Below are positions 9,075 to 20,796 of a DNA stretch of 64,000 bases, piece after piece. The notes beneath the pieces were generated by a model that saw only the letters and a program-made list of their open reading frames with translations, was not told where the DNA came from and did no database searches. Origin of the DNA: Miscanthus floridulus (lineage: Eukaryota > Streptophyta > Magnoliopsida > Poales > Poaceae); contig NC_089588.1 of the NCBI RefSeq assembly GCF_019320115.1, positions 114,278,107 to 114,342,106 on the forward strand, given 5' to 3'. Position 1 is the stretch's first letter; each line of letters begins with the position of its first letter. The position numbers and the translations under genes were made by a program.

Positions 9075-12000
9075 TTATACATGCGCTAAGGTGTAATCCT
9101 GCGGACGCATCATCGTGGGCCATTTCCTCAGCCTCTCGTACTCCGGTAAAATCGCTAGCGGGCTGTTCTCATTGAAGAATGTGCCCCCTTTAAGCACGCA
9201 TTTATCTAAGACAAACTTACGTATGTCCACCTTTGTCTGCTTGAAGCTGTGTTGAGTGCTCTGCACATATCTCGACCAGTTCAATCCATTCTTGAGCACC
9301 CTCCAACTGCTGCTGTACTGCTTGCACACCCTCAGGAACTCACAGGCGTAGAAGCCACAGGTTTGTGATCCTACCGGTTGTTTGGCACACTGCATGATCG
9401 ATACACAAGCATTACAACATAGGCATTAGAACGCATATGAACGGAAAGCACAATTAACCTTTCAAATACTTACCGGAAAGTTGCGTCTGATTTTGATGCG
9501 GTTCTTATGCTTAGCCTTAAATTTCTCTGTTCTTCGATCATAGCATTCAGGATCCTTCACGTACTCTTTATAAGCGCTATACGAAATGTACTAGTATTAG
9601 GCAGGGCATTAGAACGCATGTGAGAAGACAGTTCAGTCACTTACACTCTGAGGCAATCTTCAAAGGCCTTGTACCCTTTTAAGTTTGGCACTGTCAACGA
9701 ATCAAATACGCAGGCCCTGCCATCCTGAGGGTAGATGATAAATACAACCCAGTGACCCTCGAGGCCTTGGCTGCGCCATTGAAACAAAATACAGGTTACG
9801 ACTAGAAATAATAATTCTAGCTAGCTACCCACTTATCTCTACAGGCATGTCTTCGACTTACCCAAAGTGGTAGGCTGCTAGGATACACCCATTTTCCCTG
9901 ATCTTCTTCATTGCTCCTAGTATGTACCTTGAAATATTCAACTTCTCATTGTCCATCAGTTTCTTCTTGTGCGCCTCTTTTTGTCGCTTGGTCAAGTCTT
10001 TCATGGTTGGATGATTGTCATCTAGGTGGTAACCAATGATGATTCTTTGAGCAATATGCATTGGAGATAGATAGATAACATCAAGTTTTAGTTCCTTGGA
10101 TATATAGGCCATCAACCTGTAAGGACAAGCCATCGTGGAATATATAAGTAGTCTTGACCGATTCAAAGGCAGGTGATATGTGAAACTCGCAATTCATCAC
10201 TTACATAGAGAACAAGGTGACTTGGGCGATGTCAAGGTCTTGTTCCCACAGTAGTCTGTACATGTCATGGAAGTCCACGGGGAGTTCTACATCGTTGTCG
10301 GGCAAGTGGAAGTACTCCGCCACAACCTTGACTAGAAAACCATATAGGCCAGCTTTTGCCGCTTCCATGTACTAGAGATGAAACCTCCTTGTCTCCCACC
10401 TTTCCTCATCGACGAGTTGAGCCTTGGTTATCATGAACTTCCCATGCTCGTAATGGCCAGGGCAGTCATCCGATTCAGGAAATAGATGGAAAGGTGATCT
10501 CGGCCTGGGATAGAAATGTTAGTACCATATTATGGCAAAGAAAAGTTATTAGCAAATTATGCTCGCCGCTACCATACCTTTCGAACTCAAGTGAGTATGT
10601 GAGCTACCCTTGGTCGCCTTTAGTCTTTGCCGGTGGTGGAGGACAGTGGCTTGTACTCGCAATGGCAGCAGGCGGTGTCTTTGCCCTCGGTTCCTCTGTG
10701 CCTCCTGGTCCTTTGCTCGTGCCCTTAGACGGACTGCCAGGAGGTGGAGGTGGACTTGTTGTTGGAGGAGGAGAACGAGGGTTAGGGCTTGTGCCTCCCG
10801 ATCCTTTGCTCGTGCCCTTAGACAGACTGCCGGGAGGTGGAGGTGGACTTGTTGTTGGAGGAGGAGAACGAGGGTGAGGGCTTGTGCCTCCCGGTCCTTT
10901 GCTCGTGCCCTTAGATGGACTGTCGGGAGGTGGAGGTGGACTTGTTGTTGGAGGAGGAGAACGAGGGTGAGGGCTTGTGCCTCGGGGTGAGTTCTTTCCT
11001 TGTCATCCCCGCCATTGCCTTCGTCATCGCCGTCGCCGTGATTCGGATCATCGGGGGGACAAGATCCGGCAACGGATGGTTGTGATGCTAGTGTCGCCGT
11101 CAGCGTAGAAGTCGGTGTCGAGAGAATGATCTCTATGTCGTCCTTGTTCCACAGGACTTCGGAACCCAAGGCAGCTCCAAGGATCGTTACCCCTTCTGCA
11201 GTTGGATATTCCATTTCAAATTCTTCGTATTCGGTTGCATACCATGTAAGTATCATGGCAGCATAGTTGGCAAGGATCTAGTCTTGGTTGAAATCTTTGA
11301 TATCTTCTTTAGGGTGCATGTAACCCTCACCCACGGTCAACTTTTTTGCCCTGCCGAACGGGATTGTGAGGTGAACGCGCATGGGTTCCCGGATGTCATC
11401 GATGGGGTGCCTTGGGCAATCCTCGATCATCGGCAGTGTCTGCCCTTGTGTCTGCCCTTGTGGAACTTGAGGCACGGCCACGCCAGCTTGGCAAAGCATC
11501 TGTGACCTCATCGACACCATATCTGGGTCATTGCTCATGAAGGCTTCTTTTATGGACCGGCTGATCATTTCGGCCACGCCTTGATCATAGCCCTTCTGAA
11601 AGATGCCCTCCTTGTACCTTTGCCTTGACCGGTATGTGGCAGCGTTGGATTGCCATGACTCCACTGAGTTCTAGCTCATCTTCGATGACATGCCACAGAC
11701 ACGGCCACGGTGCTCGGGGGTTCCCAGCGCCAGGGTCAGCAAGTCCTGGCCCCTGCGAACCTCGAAGCTATCCTTGGATTTAGCGGCCTCGATGATAGCC
11801 CTCTCCACCTCCTCGAACTTGGGCTCATTGAACTTGCTCGCGCCCTCCTTGAGCTTCTTCAGCTTGCGGGCATATATGAAGTCCTTAGCCCTCAAGTCTA
11901 CACCGTCGTATGAATTGGGAAGCCCAGCGTCAGCTCTAGCCCTTTCTTCCTCCCGCCACTAGGCCCTCTTACCAGCAAACCCAGTCATGCCCAAGTGGTG

Positions 12001-12776
12001 GGGGTGCAGGTTCTTCTTCGCGAGTGTGCTGAACTTGGCGCTCTTTGCCTTTGCTTCTTCTGTTGTTCTTTGTTTGCAGAACTCTTCCTAGTGATGTTCC
12101 TTCACCATAGTGTATTTGACACAGGGTGACTTGCCTAGCTTCAGGTAGTACCGGGTCAGCATGGACTTGAAGTTTCTAAAGGCTCTTCCTACCACGTGCA
12201 TGACCCACTCCCTGCACTTGTTCAGATCGGCGTCCACAGGATAATGGAAGCTCCTCGTCACCTCACCCCAGATATGTGTCTTGTAGTCGACCGGGACATT
12301 GTTCCACTCCTCCCAAGTGATCTCCACCTTGTCCTTGACTATACATGCCACCTGGTTGCTGAACTTGGCAAGGACCGTGGGTGGCGACAACGGGTTTCCC
12401 TCTGGTCCCACCTCATGGATCACATGGACTTCACCGTGGGTTTCCCTCCGGTGCCTCTCGTGTTCCCCCTTCTTAGCTTTGTCCTCTGACCCCTAGACTT
12501 GCCTGAAGTGGTTGGAGATGGAGCGGGGGGTTCTTTGTCCCTGACTTGTTCCTCCTCGAAATTCAATTCTCGAGGCACCACCGGCATCTGTTCAGGGTTT
12601 GGAGACCGCGCACTTTCAACTTCGTTGTCCCTCGGTTGGTAGGTTGGATCATCTTCGTCCTCTGTACGACATTTCTTTGTTGGCCTCGGGGTCACGGACA
12701 CTTGGCTCTCGAGGCTAGTTGATGATGATGCACTAAGGGTAGGGTCGCGCCATTCGCTTATCGGTTCCTCCGCCAT
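9075..12776 (-). pseudogene. CACTA-B TNPA-like protein with Ulp1 (C48) protease region, degenerate
   Basis: Reading from 12776 downward: an acidic, Ser/Pro-rich N-terminus (MAEEPISEW...); a plant transposase (Ptta/En/Spm, Transposase_24-like) region with EITWEEWNNVP and FRNFKSMLTRYY; the family hallmark NLHPHHLGMTGF; a proline-rich linker made of 31-residue repeats; and a C-terminal Ulp1-like cysteine protease region. In the latter, a segment around 9720-9790 reads HWVVFIIYP with an FDSL aspartate motif, and QPVGSQTCGFYACEF supplies the Gln and Cys, so the catalytic set is still readable. Introns are likely in the protease part. In-frame stops (near 12091, 11958, 11668, 11279 and 10373) and a frameshift at about 12420 mean it is not translatable as it stands. 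Confidence 0.7.
10701..10980 (-). repeat. 93-bp tandem repeat, three copies, coding for a 31-residue Pro-rich unit
   Basis: Copies start at 10701, 10794 and 10887 and a fourth begins at 10980. On the minus strand each copy encodes a unit with a run of five prolines followed by a Ser-Lys-Gly-Thr-Ser stretch. Because 93 is divisible by three, copy-number change keeps the frame. It forms the linker between the TNPA-like and protease regions. Confidence 0.85.
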
Positions 12777-12826
12777 TGGAAAGCTACAATGAATACATAT
12801 TTCAGTTGTATAGACACAGTTATAGA

Positions 12827-12892
12827 GTAGTAAAGTAGAGTAGTACTAGAGTAGTAAAGTAGAGTAGTACTAGAGTAGTAAAGTAGTAGTAG
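12827..12892. repeat. Short tandem repeat, AGAGTAGTAAAGTAG type
   Basis: About three imperfect copies of a 23-25-bp unit of AGTAGT/AAAGTAG words, just upstream of the CACTA-B gene start. Confidence 0.7.
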
Positions 12893-13596
12893 TTGGCTCA
12901 GATTTGCCCCATTGTCATCACATCGCTTTTAAACTAGTTGCTTGTATCTGGTATACAAGCCATCCTAGTTTAGCGGGGGCACTCAATCATCATCGCCGCT
13001 GCCTCAGCATAAAAGGGTTCACATCATTGCATATGCCACTGCCTCAGCTTAGAAGTGTGAAAAGAATCATCATTGCAAATACCAAACAACAAGTGAAATG
13101 TCCAGACTGTCGTCGGTGGTGTTGTCGTCGTCGGCGTCGAAGAGCTCACTCCAGATGCACCACCACTCGCACCAACTCTTTCGCCGTGAAATGTCTAGAC
13201 TGTGTAGCCCTCGACGAAACCATACATGATCAAATGAGTTTGCACCTCGCTGTCTCGGTGGGCTTTCAGGTTCTTGCAACGAGAACATGGACATATGGTT
13301 GTCGCTTTAGTCTCTTACGGTGAGCTTTACCAGCAGCAATAAACTTCCTTAATTCAAAGAGGTACCGCGGATCATTCACTCTATCGATCCGGTATATCCA
13401 TTCCGACCTATCCATCATACCTGCGAACATTATCCGTCACAATCAACATTAAATAAAGAAGAATTAGGAGAAATTGATGATTTTTACGTCCAAAATCATG
13501 AAAAAGAGAGGAAATGACGATGTGAAAGATGAAGCATGCATCTATGATGAATCTAAAGTTAAAGAAATACATGACATCATTTTTTTCCATTAAAAT

Positions 13597-13629
13597 TGAT
13601 CTAGATCTAGATCTAGATCTAGATCTAGA
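13597..13629. repeat. (GATCTA)n microsatellite
   Basis: About five copies of the hexamer ATCTAG in the 5' region of the CACTA-B gene. Confidence 0.85.
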
Positions 13630-14098
13630 GAGAACTCTAGGTGATGGAAATAGAGAGAGAGAGGATGGAAGGAGAGAGGGAGAGCCTTTATGAACATCTT
13701 ACGATGTCCTCCTCCCTCATATCCAAGCCCTTCAACTCAAATCAAAAGTTTCCTCAAATTTTAGGGCAAAGCCTCCCCCCATGAGTTTGAGAGAGGAAGA
13801 CCCGTGGAGAAGATGAAGGGGTGGTGCTGTGTATTTGTACAGGCTTTACTGCGGCGGGCAAGATAAAGCGCCCGCCTCGGTAAAACAACTCTTTACCGCG
13901 GCGGGCAGTTTAAAGAGCACGCCACGGTAAATCGTATTAGCCGCGGCGGGTGATTCATACCGCCCGCCGCGGTAAATAATGATTCTCTACGGCGGGCAAG
14001 TAAGGTGGCCCGCCGCGGTAAACTCTTTTCCCGCAGCGGGCGCCTCGGTGGCCGGCCTCGCTGGCCGGCCACCGGTTAACCGTGGCGGGCAAAAGAGG

Positions 14099-17000
14099 TG
14101 TAACACCCCAAATTTTGCACTTTTAGAAATAGAGTAAAAATGATTTATTTTGTATTTTTGTGCTCATGAAATATAGGCAAACTAATATTTTTCTCTAAAT
14201 TAAAATGTATCATAGGCTTAGCAACGTGGTTGTGCATACATGCTGGTGCATATATTTTTATTGTGATGTATGCGTGTTGTGTGACTTCATGTTGAGAGTG
14301 AGCAAAGTTTTCAAAACGTGTTTGGTAAATCGACCTTTCTTCTTTGGTATGTCTGCGTTTTTTTTTCTGTCATCGAAATTGTCTCGGCTCGCTAATCCAT
14401 CTCCTATCAATTCTATTTTTATGCTCCTGGCATTTCTTTCCTTAACGTGATGGTATAATATAATATAAAAAATGATCTTTTAAGGAAGCATTCATCCTTT
14501 TGTCTTACTTAGCTGGATGATGGTTTTTCTTGTAGCCGACTAGTTCTCTTTCCTTGGAATCATCCGATGACTAAGTTGTAAGTTGTGTACATCAAGGACT
14601 CTCACGATGTTTCTCATATGCCATCTTTATTCTATATAAATAGCAGGCCTGTGTCATCGTTTCTTTTCTAAAATCCCTAACCTAAGCCAATCAATCCTGA
14701 TCTAGCTGCCGCCCATCATCTTCATCTGCCGCCGCCGCTTCGTCGTCGCCCCGGGCTATCTACCGAGCTTCGCGTCGTGCCTCACCGAGCCGCTGCTGGA
14801 GCTGGACGCTTCCTTGTCGTCGAGTTCTTCGTTTTGCTTTTCATCTGGAGAACCCATGCAAGAAGCCGTCGTCATCCCTCCGAGCACCACGCCATCGTTG
14901 TTCGTTCCAGATCGTCAAAATTCCTTGTGGTGAGTTCGCCGAAATGCCTGTGCCTGCTCCATCCCTGTGTTTTTTAACGCAGCAATCCAAGGCTTGTATC
15001 ATCGAGGCTCCATCACCGGCCATGGCGCATGGCAGCACCGTGCATGCTCGGCATGTTCGTAGCTGATCCGATTAGCTTGATGACATCAATCAATGACATC
15101 ATGTATGTTTTGTGGCCGTTTTTTGTTACGAGAATAAATCTAGAAATACTATAGAAATACACATAAATATAAACACTCATCGTGAGACGTCCATTCTTGT
15201 AGCTTAGCTTTGAGCCGACGTGGTCTACGTGTCGATGTTTATGTGCCACATGCTTTTGTAATATATTTATTTAAATATTAAATTGGTTAATGATTATGCA
15301 AACATGTTTCTAAATAAAAGCAATTTAGGGCGACGTCGATCATTTTATATTTAACTGTTAACTTGATTAAAGTCAAATTAAATGTGATTCAGTATATTAT
15401 GCCTATGCTAAACATGGACATATCATATTCGTTTGGATATTTTCACGTGCACTCGTCTTTCGCTAAGTTAAAGTTTAATAATTTGATCGCGTGCTTATAA
15501 TTAAAATATAATTAATTATACTTTAGTTTTCTTTATTCAAATATAAATTTGACTTATCGAATATGTACTTTCACTCGCTGAAAATTCTTCTAAAGTTAGC
15601 ATGTTCACGCCGTAGCTTTTCGGCTTGTTCTTCCATATATAGTTAAATACCAAATTGATTAAATGTTATTAGTTATATAATTAAAAACAATATAGGTTAT
15701 TATATGACGTTTCTTTTACAAATAAATATTGATTAGATTAATGGCAACTTCAATATATTTTATAATCGTAAATTTCTTAAAGCTAAACGTGGTCAGATAA
15801 AACTAATTTAGATGTCCTCACGTATTTGTTTTACAAAGATAAAGTTTAACTTGCTCAATAGATTATGTGATAAAATATATAAGGTAAGATATGATTAGAT
15901 AACTCGTCTTTGAGAATTATAAGACATAATTGGACTAATCTAGATTATTAGGTTCCTCATGGTTTTTTTTGTAATTAAAATAAATCAAGCATGTAGAGGT
16001 TTTTCTTTTCTTTTGACGATAAAATAAAACTCTGGTAGTCGTTTCTTTTGACGATAGTTGTGTAGCCGGTGTTTCTTGTGATTTAGTGACCGTAGCATCT
16101 AGTTATCTTTTAGTACGATGTTTTCTCTCGTGTGATGTATTGTTCTTAGTTGTCTATATTTGTTTGCTTGTATGTTTGTCTATGCATGGTGCTTGCTTCG
16201 AGTAGAACAAGAGCGCTGGAGATCAGAATCTGAAGTGCCGAAGCTGTAGAATGGAAGATGAAGTTGATGCTTCTCTAAGCAAGTTGCTATGGGAGTAAAG
16301 CAAGTTTAAGGCAAGTATAGCTTGGGTTTTCTTTCTGTGACCATGATCTTGAAACTTGATTAATGAATATGCTATAAATATAAACAAGATGACTTTTTAG
16401 CAACATAAGGACTTGTCTTGTAACGGATCATCCGGGACTTATAGTACAGCTGTGAGGGCTATATGGCTCTGGCTTTAGCTCAGTATGAGGTCTTTTTCTA
16501 GCCGGCTTAGAGGATACTGCGAGTTGGGTATAGGACAGCCTCTGTCCTATTGAGCCTAGCTATGAAAGCAGCCTTTTATTTTTTTGGAAGGGGGTTCCTA
16601 TATCCGATGACCCTGCGGCCCTTCCCGGTTAGACGGAACCTTTGAAAGGCTTCATAGTGAACCCTTCCGGCCTTCCTTGGTAGAGGGTTAAGAGGCTCAC
16701 GACCTCGGGTGAAAGGGCAATTCACGACTCACAGTGAAAGTGTACGCCTCTGCGCAGAGTTTAATAAATTGGTATACTAGCCGTGCTCACGGATACGAGC
16801 GGCCTTGGAACATTTACATAAGGGATGATAACTTTTACTTGTTAAGATGATCATTTATGTCAATTGTTTAAGATATTTATTATTCAATTAAACTTGATCA
16901 TGTGGTTATGGATTACAATACCTTGTTGCCATATTTGTTGAGTTCGACATGGACCCACTCTTGCAATTTCCCCCACACCTCAGGACGAAGTTCAGATTGC

Positions 17001-17248
17001 TAGTTTTCAAAGGAGTTAGGCTTGTGATCAACCAGTCAGTTTGGATCTAGTGGAGTGGAGTCTACACCCAGAGATCGGAGTTGTTTATCCATTGATTGAT
17101 TTCTAAGGTTGTCTCTTTTGCTAAGTTCGCTATATATTAAGCATTATGAATTGATACTGCCCCTTCATTTGTAGCTATATGTGAGATTTGATTACCAGGG
17201 CTCACATATGGTGTGCATTCGTCTTTGTCCTTAAAATCGGGTGTTACA
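14099..17248 (+). repeat. 5' LTR (3150 bp)
   Basis: The LTR begins TGTAACACCCC and ends CGGGTGTTACA. A TATA box TCTATATAAATAG at 14631-14643 precedes a C/G-rich leader, consistent with a U3/R boundary. The rest is AT-rich with a GC-rich block at 16420-16800 of the kind seen in Ty3/gypsy LTRs. Family assignment beyond Ty3/gypsy-like is a guess. Confidence 0.65.
14631..14643 (+). promoter_or_regulatory. LTR TATA box
   Basis: TCTATATAAATAG lies about 530 bp into the LTR and is followed by a leader-like CCTAAGCC/CCGCCG-rich stretch, matching the usual layout of an LTR promoter. Confidence 0.45.
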
Positions 17249-17250
17249 AA

Positions 17251-17263
17251 TGGTATCAGAGCC
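17251..17263 (+). other. Primer-binding site for initiator Met tRNA
   Basis: TGGTATCAGAGCC lies two bases after the LTR end and is complementary to the 3' end of plant initiator tRNA-Met, the usual primer for many plant LTR elements. Confidence 0.85.
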
Positions 17264-17728
17264 GACCTTCGCGGCCACGGGCGCGTGCAGGCCAGGGGCT
17301 CGGACATGGGGTTCATTGCGCGTGTAGGCCCTGTGGGGCGCATGGCATGGCACATGTGCTAGCATTGGACGCACGGTCGCGTGTGCTAAGAGGGAACGTT
17401 CATGGTCATCGTTTGCCCAGTTGTGGGTGTGTTGGGCCGACGAGGACGTCGGTTCCTTTGAGGGGGTGTATGTGACATCTAGCCCACTTTGGAATTTGGC
17501 CCATAGTGGCCCATATGTAAGTTAATGAGATATTGTGGAGAGTTTAGTCCCACCTTGGTTGTTAAAGGTGGGATAGACCAGCACATAAGGCTTCTAGAGT
17601 CCAACCCACCATCCCCGGGTTAATCCTTTTACGCGAAGCGAGGACGAAAACATAAGTGGGATGGTGGTAGGTGTGGTTTGCTCAGCATGCAGAGTGGATC
17701 TGAGCCGTTTGGACTCTGGGGCGTTACA
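17264..17728 (+). other. Remnant internal region, polypurine tract and short 3' segment
   Basis: About 195 bp of G/C-rich leader is followed by TTTGAGGGGG (17457-17466), which looks like a polypurine tract. About 260 bp then runs from TGTATGTGACATC to GGGGCGTTACA. That segment has LTR-like TG...CA ends but does not match the 3150-bp 5' LTR. Confidence 0.45.
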
Positions 17729-17967
17729 AGAGGTGCCCGCCACGGCTCCATTTTGGCCACGCTACGCAAATTGATTCCTGTAGTAGTGATTGTTAAACTT
17801 GCATGGATTCAGTTCATGAACTAATTTTTAAACTTGCAGCTTTCATTAATTGGGTAAGTACATGCTTATAATGTAAGTTATCTAGGATATTATTGCCATC
17901 AGAACTAGTGGTTTCTTGCTTCTAATGCATGGTTGCTTTGCTTATAATTTGCACATATCTTAGTCAT

Positions 17968-19196
17968 TGTCCGGGAGGATTAGGATTAGCTTGCTTGAGG
18001 ATAAGTTAGATTGCTTAGGGGCTAAGTCTCCCAAGACTATAAAGATAGGGGCTATGTAACCTTTCAATCTTAAGCAAGAGTAGAACTAGCCAAGGGCCTT
18101 CTATCCCCCACCTCTCCCTTCTAAGCCTCGGTCTCCTCCCGTGCCTCTTCCTAGCGCCGCCGTCCCCTTCCTCTTGTCGACGCCCACACCCTCCCCTAAC
18201 CCTAGCCACCGCCAAGAGCCCCCCTCCTTGCTGGTCTTTGACATTGGTATCCAGAGACCATATCGATCCGATGGCCACCACCACCACATTCATCGACCGC
18301 GCCACCCACAACATCATCGATCAATTGGCGAAACTGGGCGACAACTTCTTCGCCGGTAACACCAACAGCAGCCCGCTGCTGCCCGATGCCGCCGCACCCT
18401 TGTTGTTCGCGGCACCCTGCAGCAACTATGCAACAAGCAGCGTCGCTGCTAGCCTTCCCTATAGCGGCCTTGCCACCAAGCTGATGGACAACGCCGCTTG
18501 CCTGAGCAACAGCGAGCATGCATGTTCCAAGGAGGACCTCGACAGCCACAACATGACCAATCGTTGGAAGATGATGTTAGACGAGTACTTCGCTCGCCCC
18601 GACAATTCTCCACCAATAGAAGATCCACCTCAACCAGAGATCCCCACTCAGGAGATCACGTACAAAGGAGTTGGAGTAGACGTCTTCCTCAAGCCCTATC
18701 AACGATCAAGCAAAGCTGCAACACGAGGACGCGCTGCCTGGAGAAGGGGGAAGAGATGTCATACGTCTAATGGAGGGCCCAAGAAAGGGCCTAGGCCGGC
18801 TAGGTTTGGGCTGACCGCGCCACCAGGAGGGGGCGCAACCAGCGGAGGGGCGGGCACCCACCACGCCGCCGACATCCAGATCTAGGAGAATTATGATTAG
18901 CTTGCTTGGAGGATAAGTTAGATTGCTTAGGGGCTAAGTCTCCCAGGACTATAAATGCAGGGGCTATGTAACATTTCAATCTTAAGCAAGAGTAGAACAG
19001 GCCAAGGGCCTTCTATCCCCTTCCTCTCCCTTCTAAGCCTCGGTCTCCTCCCGTGCCTCTTCCTAGCACCGTCGTCCCCTTCCTCCTGGGCGCGCGCGGC
19101 CCCTAGGGCGCGCTGGTGGGGGCGCCTGGTGCCCCTCCTTGGGCCCCTCTCGGCCCGTTAGCTCTAGGTTGGGAGGCCTCCATTGGGCATATGACA
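17968..19196 (+). mobile_element. TRIM-like short LTR retroelement with an internal ORF, TSD GTCAT
   Basis: Direct repeats share a block from ATTAGCTTGCTTG through CAAGGGCCTTCTATCCCC at 17990-18110 and 18894-19020. The left LTR is 17968-18243 (TGTCCGGG to TTTGACA) and the right one ends at 19196 (ATGACA). A 5-bp duplication GTCAT flanks the whole (17963-17967, 19197-19201). TTGGTATCCAGAGACC, a variant primer-binding site, follows the left LTR directly. At 1229 bp it is too short for gag-pol and must be non-autonomous. Confidence 0.8.
18271..18885 (+). CDS. 204-residue ORF inside the TRIM-like element
   Basis: The ORF begins at ATG 18271, 11 bases after the primer-binding-like site, and runs open to a TAG at 18883-18885 where the right LTR begins. 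The product starts MATTTTFIDRATHNIIDQLA and is Ser/Ala/Asn-rich, then Pro-rich, with a basic Arg/Lys and Gly-rich C-terminus. No zinc knuckle, protease or other gag-pol motif is visible. It may be a gag-derived or captured coding piece; function unknown. Confidence 0.4.
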   Translation: MATTTTFIDRATHNIIDQLAKLGDNFFAGNTNSSPLLPDAAAPLLFAAPCSNYATSSVAASLPYSGLATKLMDNAACLSNSEHACSKEDLDSHNMTNRWKMMLDEYFARPDNSPPIEDPPQPEIPTQEITYKGVGVDVFLKPYQRSSKAATRGRAAWRRGKRCHTSNGGPKKGPRPARFGLTAPPGGGATSGGAGTHHAADIQI

Positions 19197-19201
19197 GTCA
19201 T

Positions 19202-20796
19202 ATTGCTCTATACTATGATGTGAAATTTAGCAATGTTTGTTATGCCTTCTGTATGATGATTTTAGGCAGCATGGTCTAGTAGCACTACTGATTATGTTGT
19301 GTATTTCATGGGTTTTCCTCACATACAAATTAAGACAAGAATTTCAACTCTCAAGTAGGCAAAAGTTCCCTCTGTTTAGTTTCTTAGATAGCCTCATGCT
19401 GACTTTTTGTTTCTAGATCATGCTGACTTTATATAGCCTCACGCTGAATTTCAACTCACAAGTAGGGAAAAATTAAGACTGAATGGTTTAATGGTTTAAC
19501 CTGTTGTCTGTTGCATTTGGATGTTCTGAAAAGCGGATATTTGTGGCTTATTTTTCTTAATTTAGTGATTGGCTGAATAAACTAACAGCCATATTTGTCG
19601 TGTACAGATTGCAACTCAGCCAGTTTTGATATGGAGACAAGTTTAAAGCTTGCTTTGACAGGTAACATTTTAGATCATGCTTTTTTTTTGTGTCATCAAC
19701 TCATTTTAGAGCATGCATTTAGCTATATTGAGCTATTTGCTGCAGGAGCAGTAACACATAACAAATTGAAATAACCATATTGGTATGATGTAGAATGTGA
19801 CATGCCTCTTAACATTTTGTTTATTTTACATGCTTCTGTGAACCCATAATGTACTGTGATCACATTTACAATACACTGTTACCCAGTACTTTTAATTAGT
19901 GCAATTTGAGATTTCTTGAATTAGATTTTCCATATCCACAATCCTCAATAGGTTTCCCTGATTTACTTTGCAAAACTAGATATCTCAATATCAGCTATTT
20001 AAGCCATGCCATGTGCACCAAACTAACAAACTGTACGTATAATCTGGTCGATGGAATGCCAGCATTGTTCCCTACTATGGTAAAAGCTTTAAACATTTAT
20101 CACAGTAATAGACTTAATACTTGTTAGCTCTGTATCTTTTTTTTGTCTCATATTTATGCATATTTTGGTACTCTGACACAGTACCAATCAATTTCTAAGA
20201 TGTTATTAGTGATATTTCGATTGATTTGATCTATTATTGTGATGTTACAGAACCATTCAAGAGTTTACATGGCGAAATTAGATATCTTAAATTTACTCTT
20301 ATTAGTAGCTTGAAAAGTGATCACCTAACACTTGTACCTTGTATGAATATGAATCTTCTCCGAGTTGCATGTAAACCTGTACCTTGTCTAACTCTGAACA
20401 TTTTCTGAAATTCATATGTTCATTAAAACCAGAACATGTGTTGTGTGATGCTCTGCTAGTTTGGTCTGTTCATTTGATGCAACTTGTAGCTGCATGTCAT
20501 TTTTATATTCGAGCAGATGTGCAATCCTAAAGTTCAGACAGCCAAAATTATTTTAACCTATTTAAATTCTCTCTTCTTGTGTCCTTAGTTGTGATGTGTA
20601 GTCTTTCAGTGTTAGAACCACTCACCATTTTAAATTCCATCTCTTTGTAGGGTACTGAGTCATCCCATGCTGGAAATGCCGCATCTAGTTCTCTTGAGAG
20701 CAATGGCATGAAAGATAATAAAGACAACGCTAACATGGACTAAAATGGTCAAGTGACAGTAAAACCTCTTTCGTGCAGTGAAAAGGGCTCTCCTTT
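19202..20796 (+). other. Intron-like DNA of CACTA-A with two exon-like pieces
   Basis: Most of this is T-rich plus-strand DNA typical of plant introns. Two pieces look like exons. 19608-19661 sits between TGTACAG and GTAACA, with one open frame ending MET-SLKLALT. 20651-20743 follows TTTGTAG and encodes GTESSHAGNAASS-type residues ending NANMD and TAA. They could be the last exons of a gene carried by CACTA-A, with the GC-rich piece at 7790-8335 as exon 1. The gene family is not recognised. Confidence 0.35.

Larger units (their letters stand above)
14099..17728 (+). mobile_element. LTR retroelement nested in CACTA-B, TSD AGAGG
   Basis: The insert runs from TGTAACACC to GCGTTACA and is flanked by AGAGG on both sides (14094-14098, 17729-17733). 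Removing it restores a perfect inverted repeat of CACTA-B (CCGTGGCGGGCA ... TGCCCGCCACGG), which confirms the boundaries. The 5' LTR is 14099-17248 (3150 bp, TGTAACACC to GGTGTTACA), followed by a primer-binding site at 17251-17263. Only about 200 bp of internal sequence remains before a G-rich tract at about 17459-17467 and a different, short 3' end segment. No gag or pol is present. Confidence 0.8.
8557..17788. mobile_element. CACTA-B: 9.2-kb CACTA element, TSD ATT
   Basis: The ends are CACTACTACACAAACTTTAC (8557) and GATTCCTGTAGTAGTG (to 17788), with a 3-bp duplication ATT on both sides (8554-8556, 17789-17791). Subterminal repeats of ACCGCGGCGGGC type lie at 8578-8845, 13845-14090 and 17734-17760. 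One degenerate TNPA-like/Ulp1 gene lies on the minus strand; no TNP2 transposase is present. The LTR element at 14099-17728 is inserted in the right subterminal region. Confidence 0.9.

Noticed and set aside
13845..14098. CRISPR-like array of short repeats
   Set aside because: The repeats are inverted and variably spaced CACTA subterminal motifs in a plant nuclear genome.
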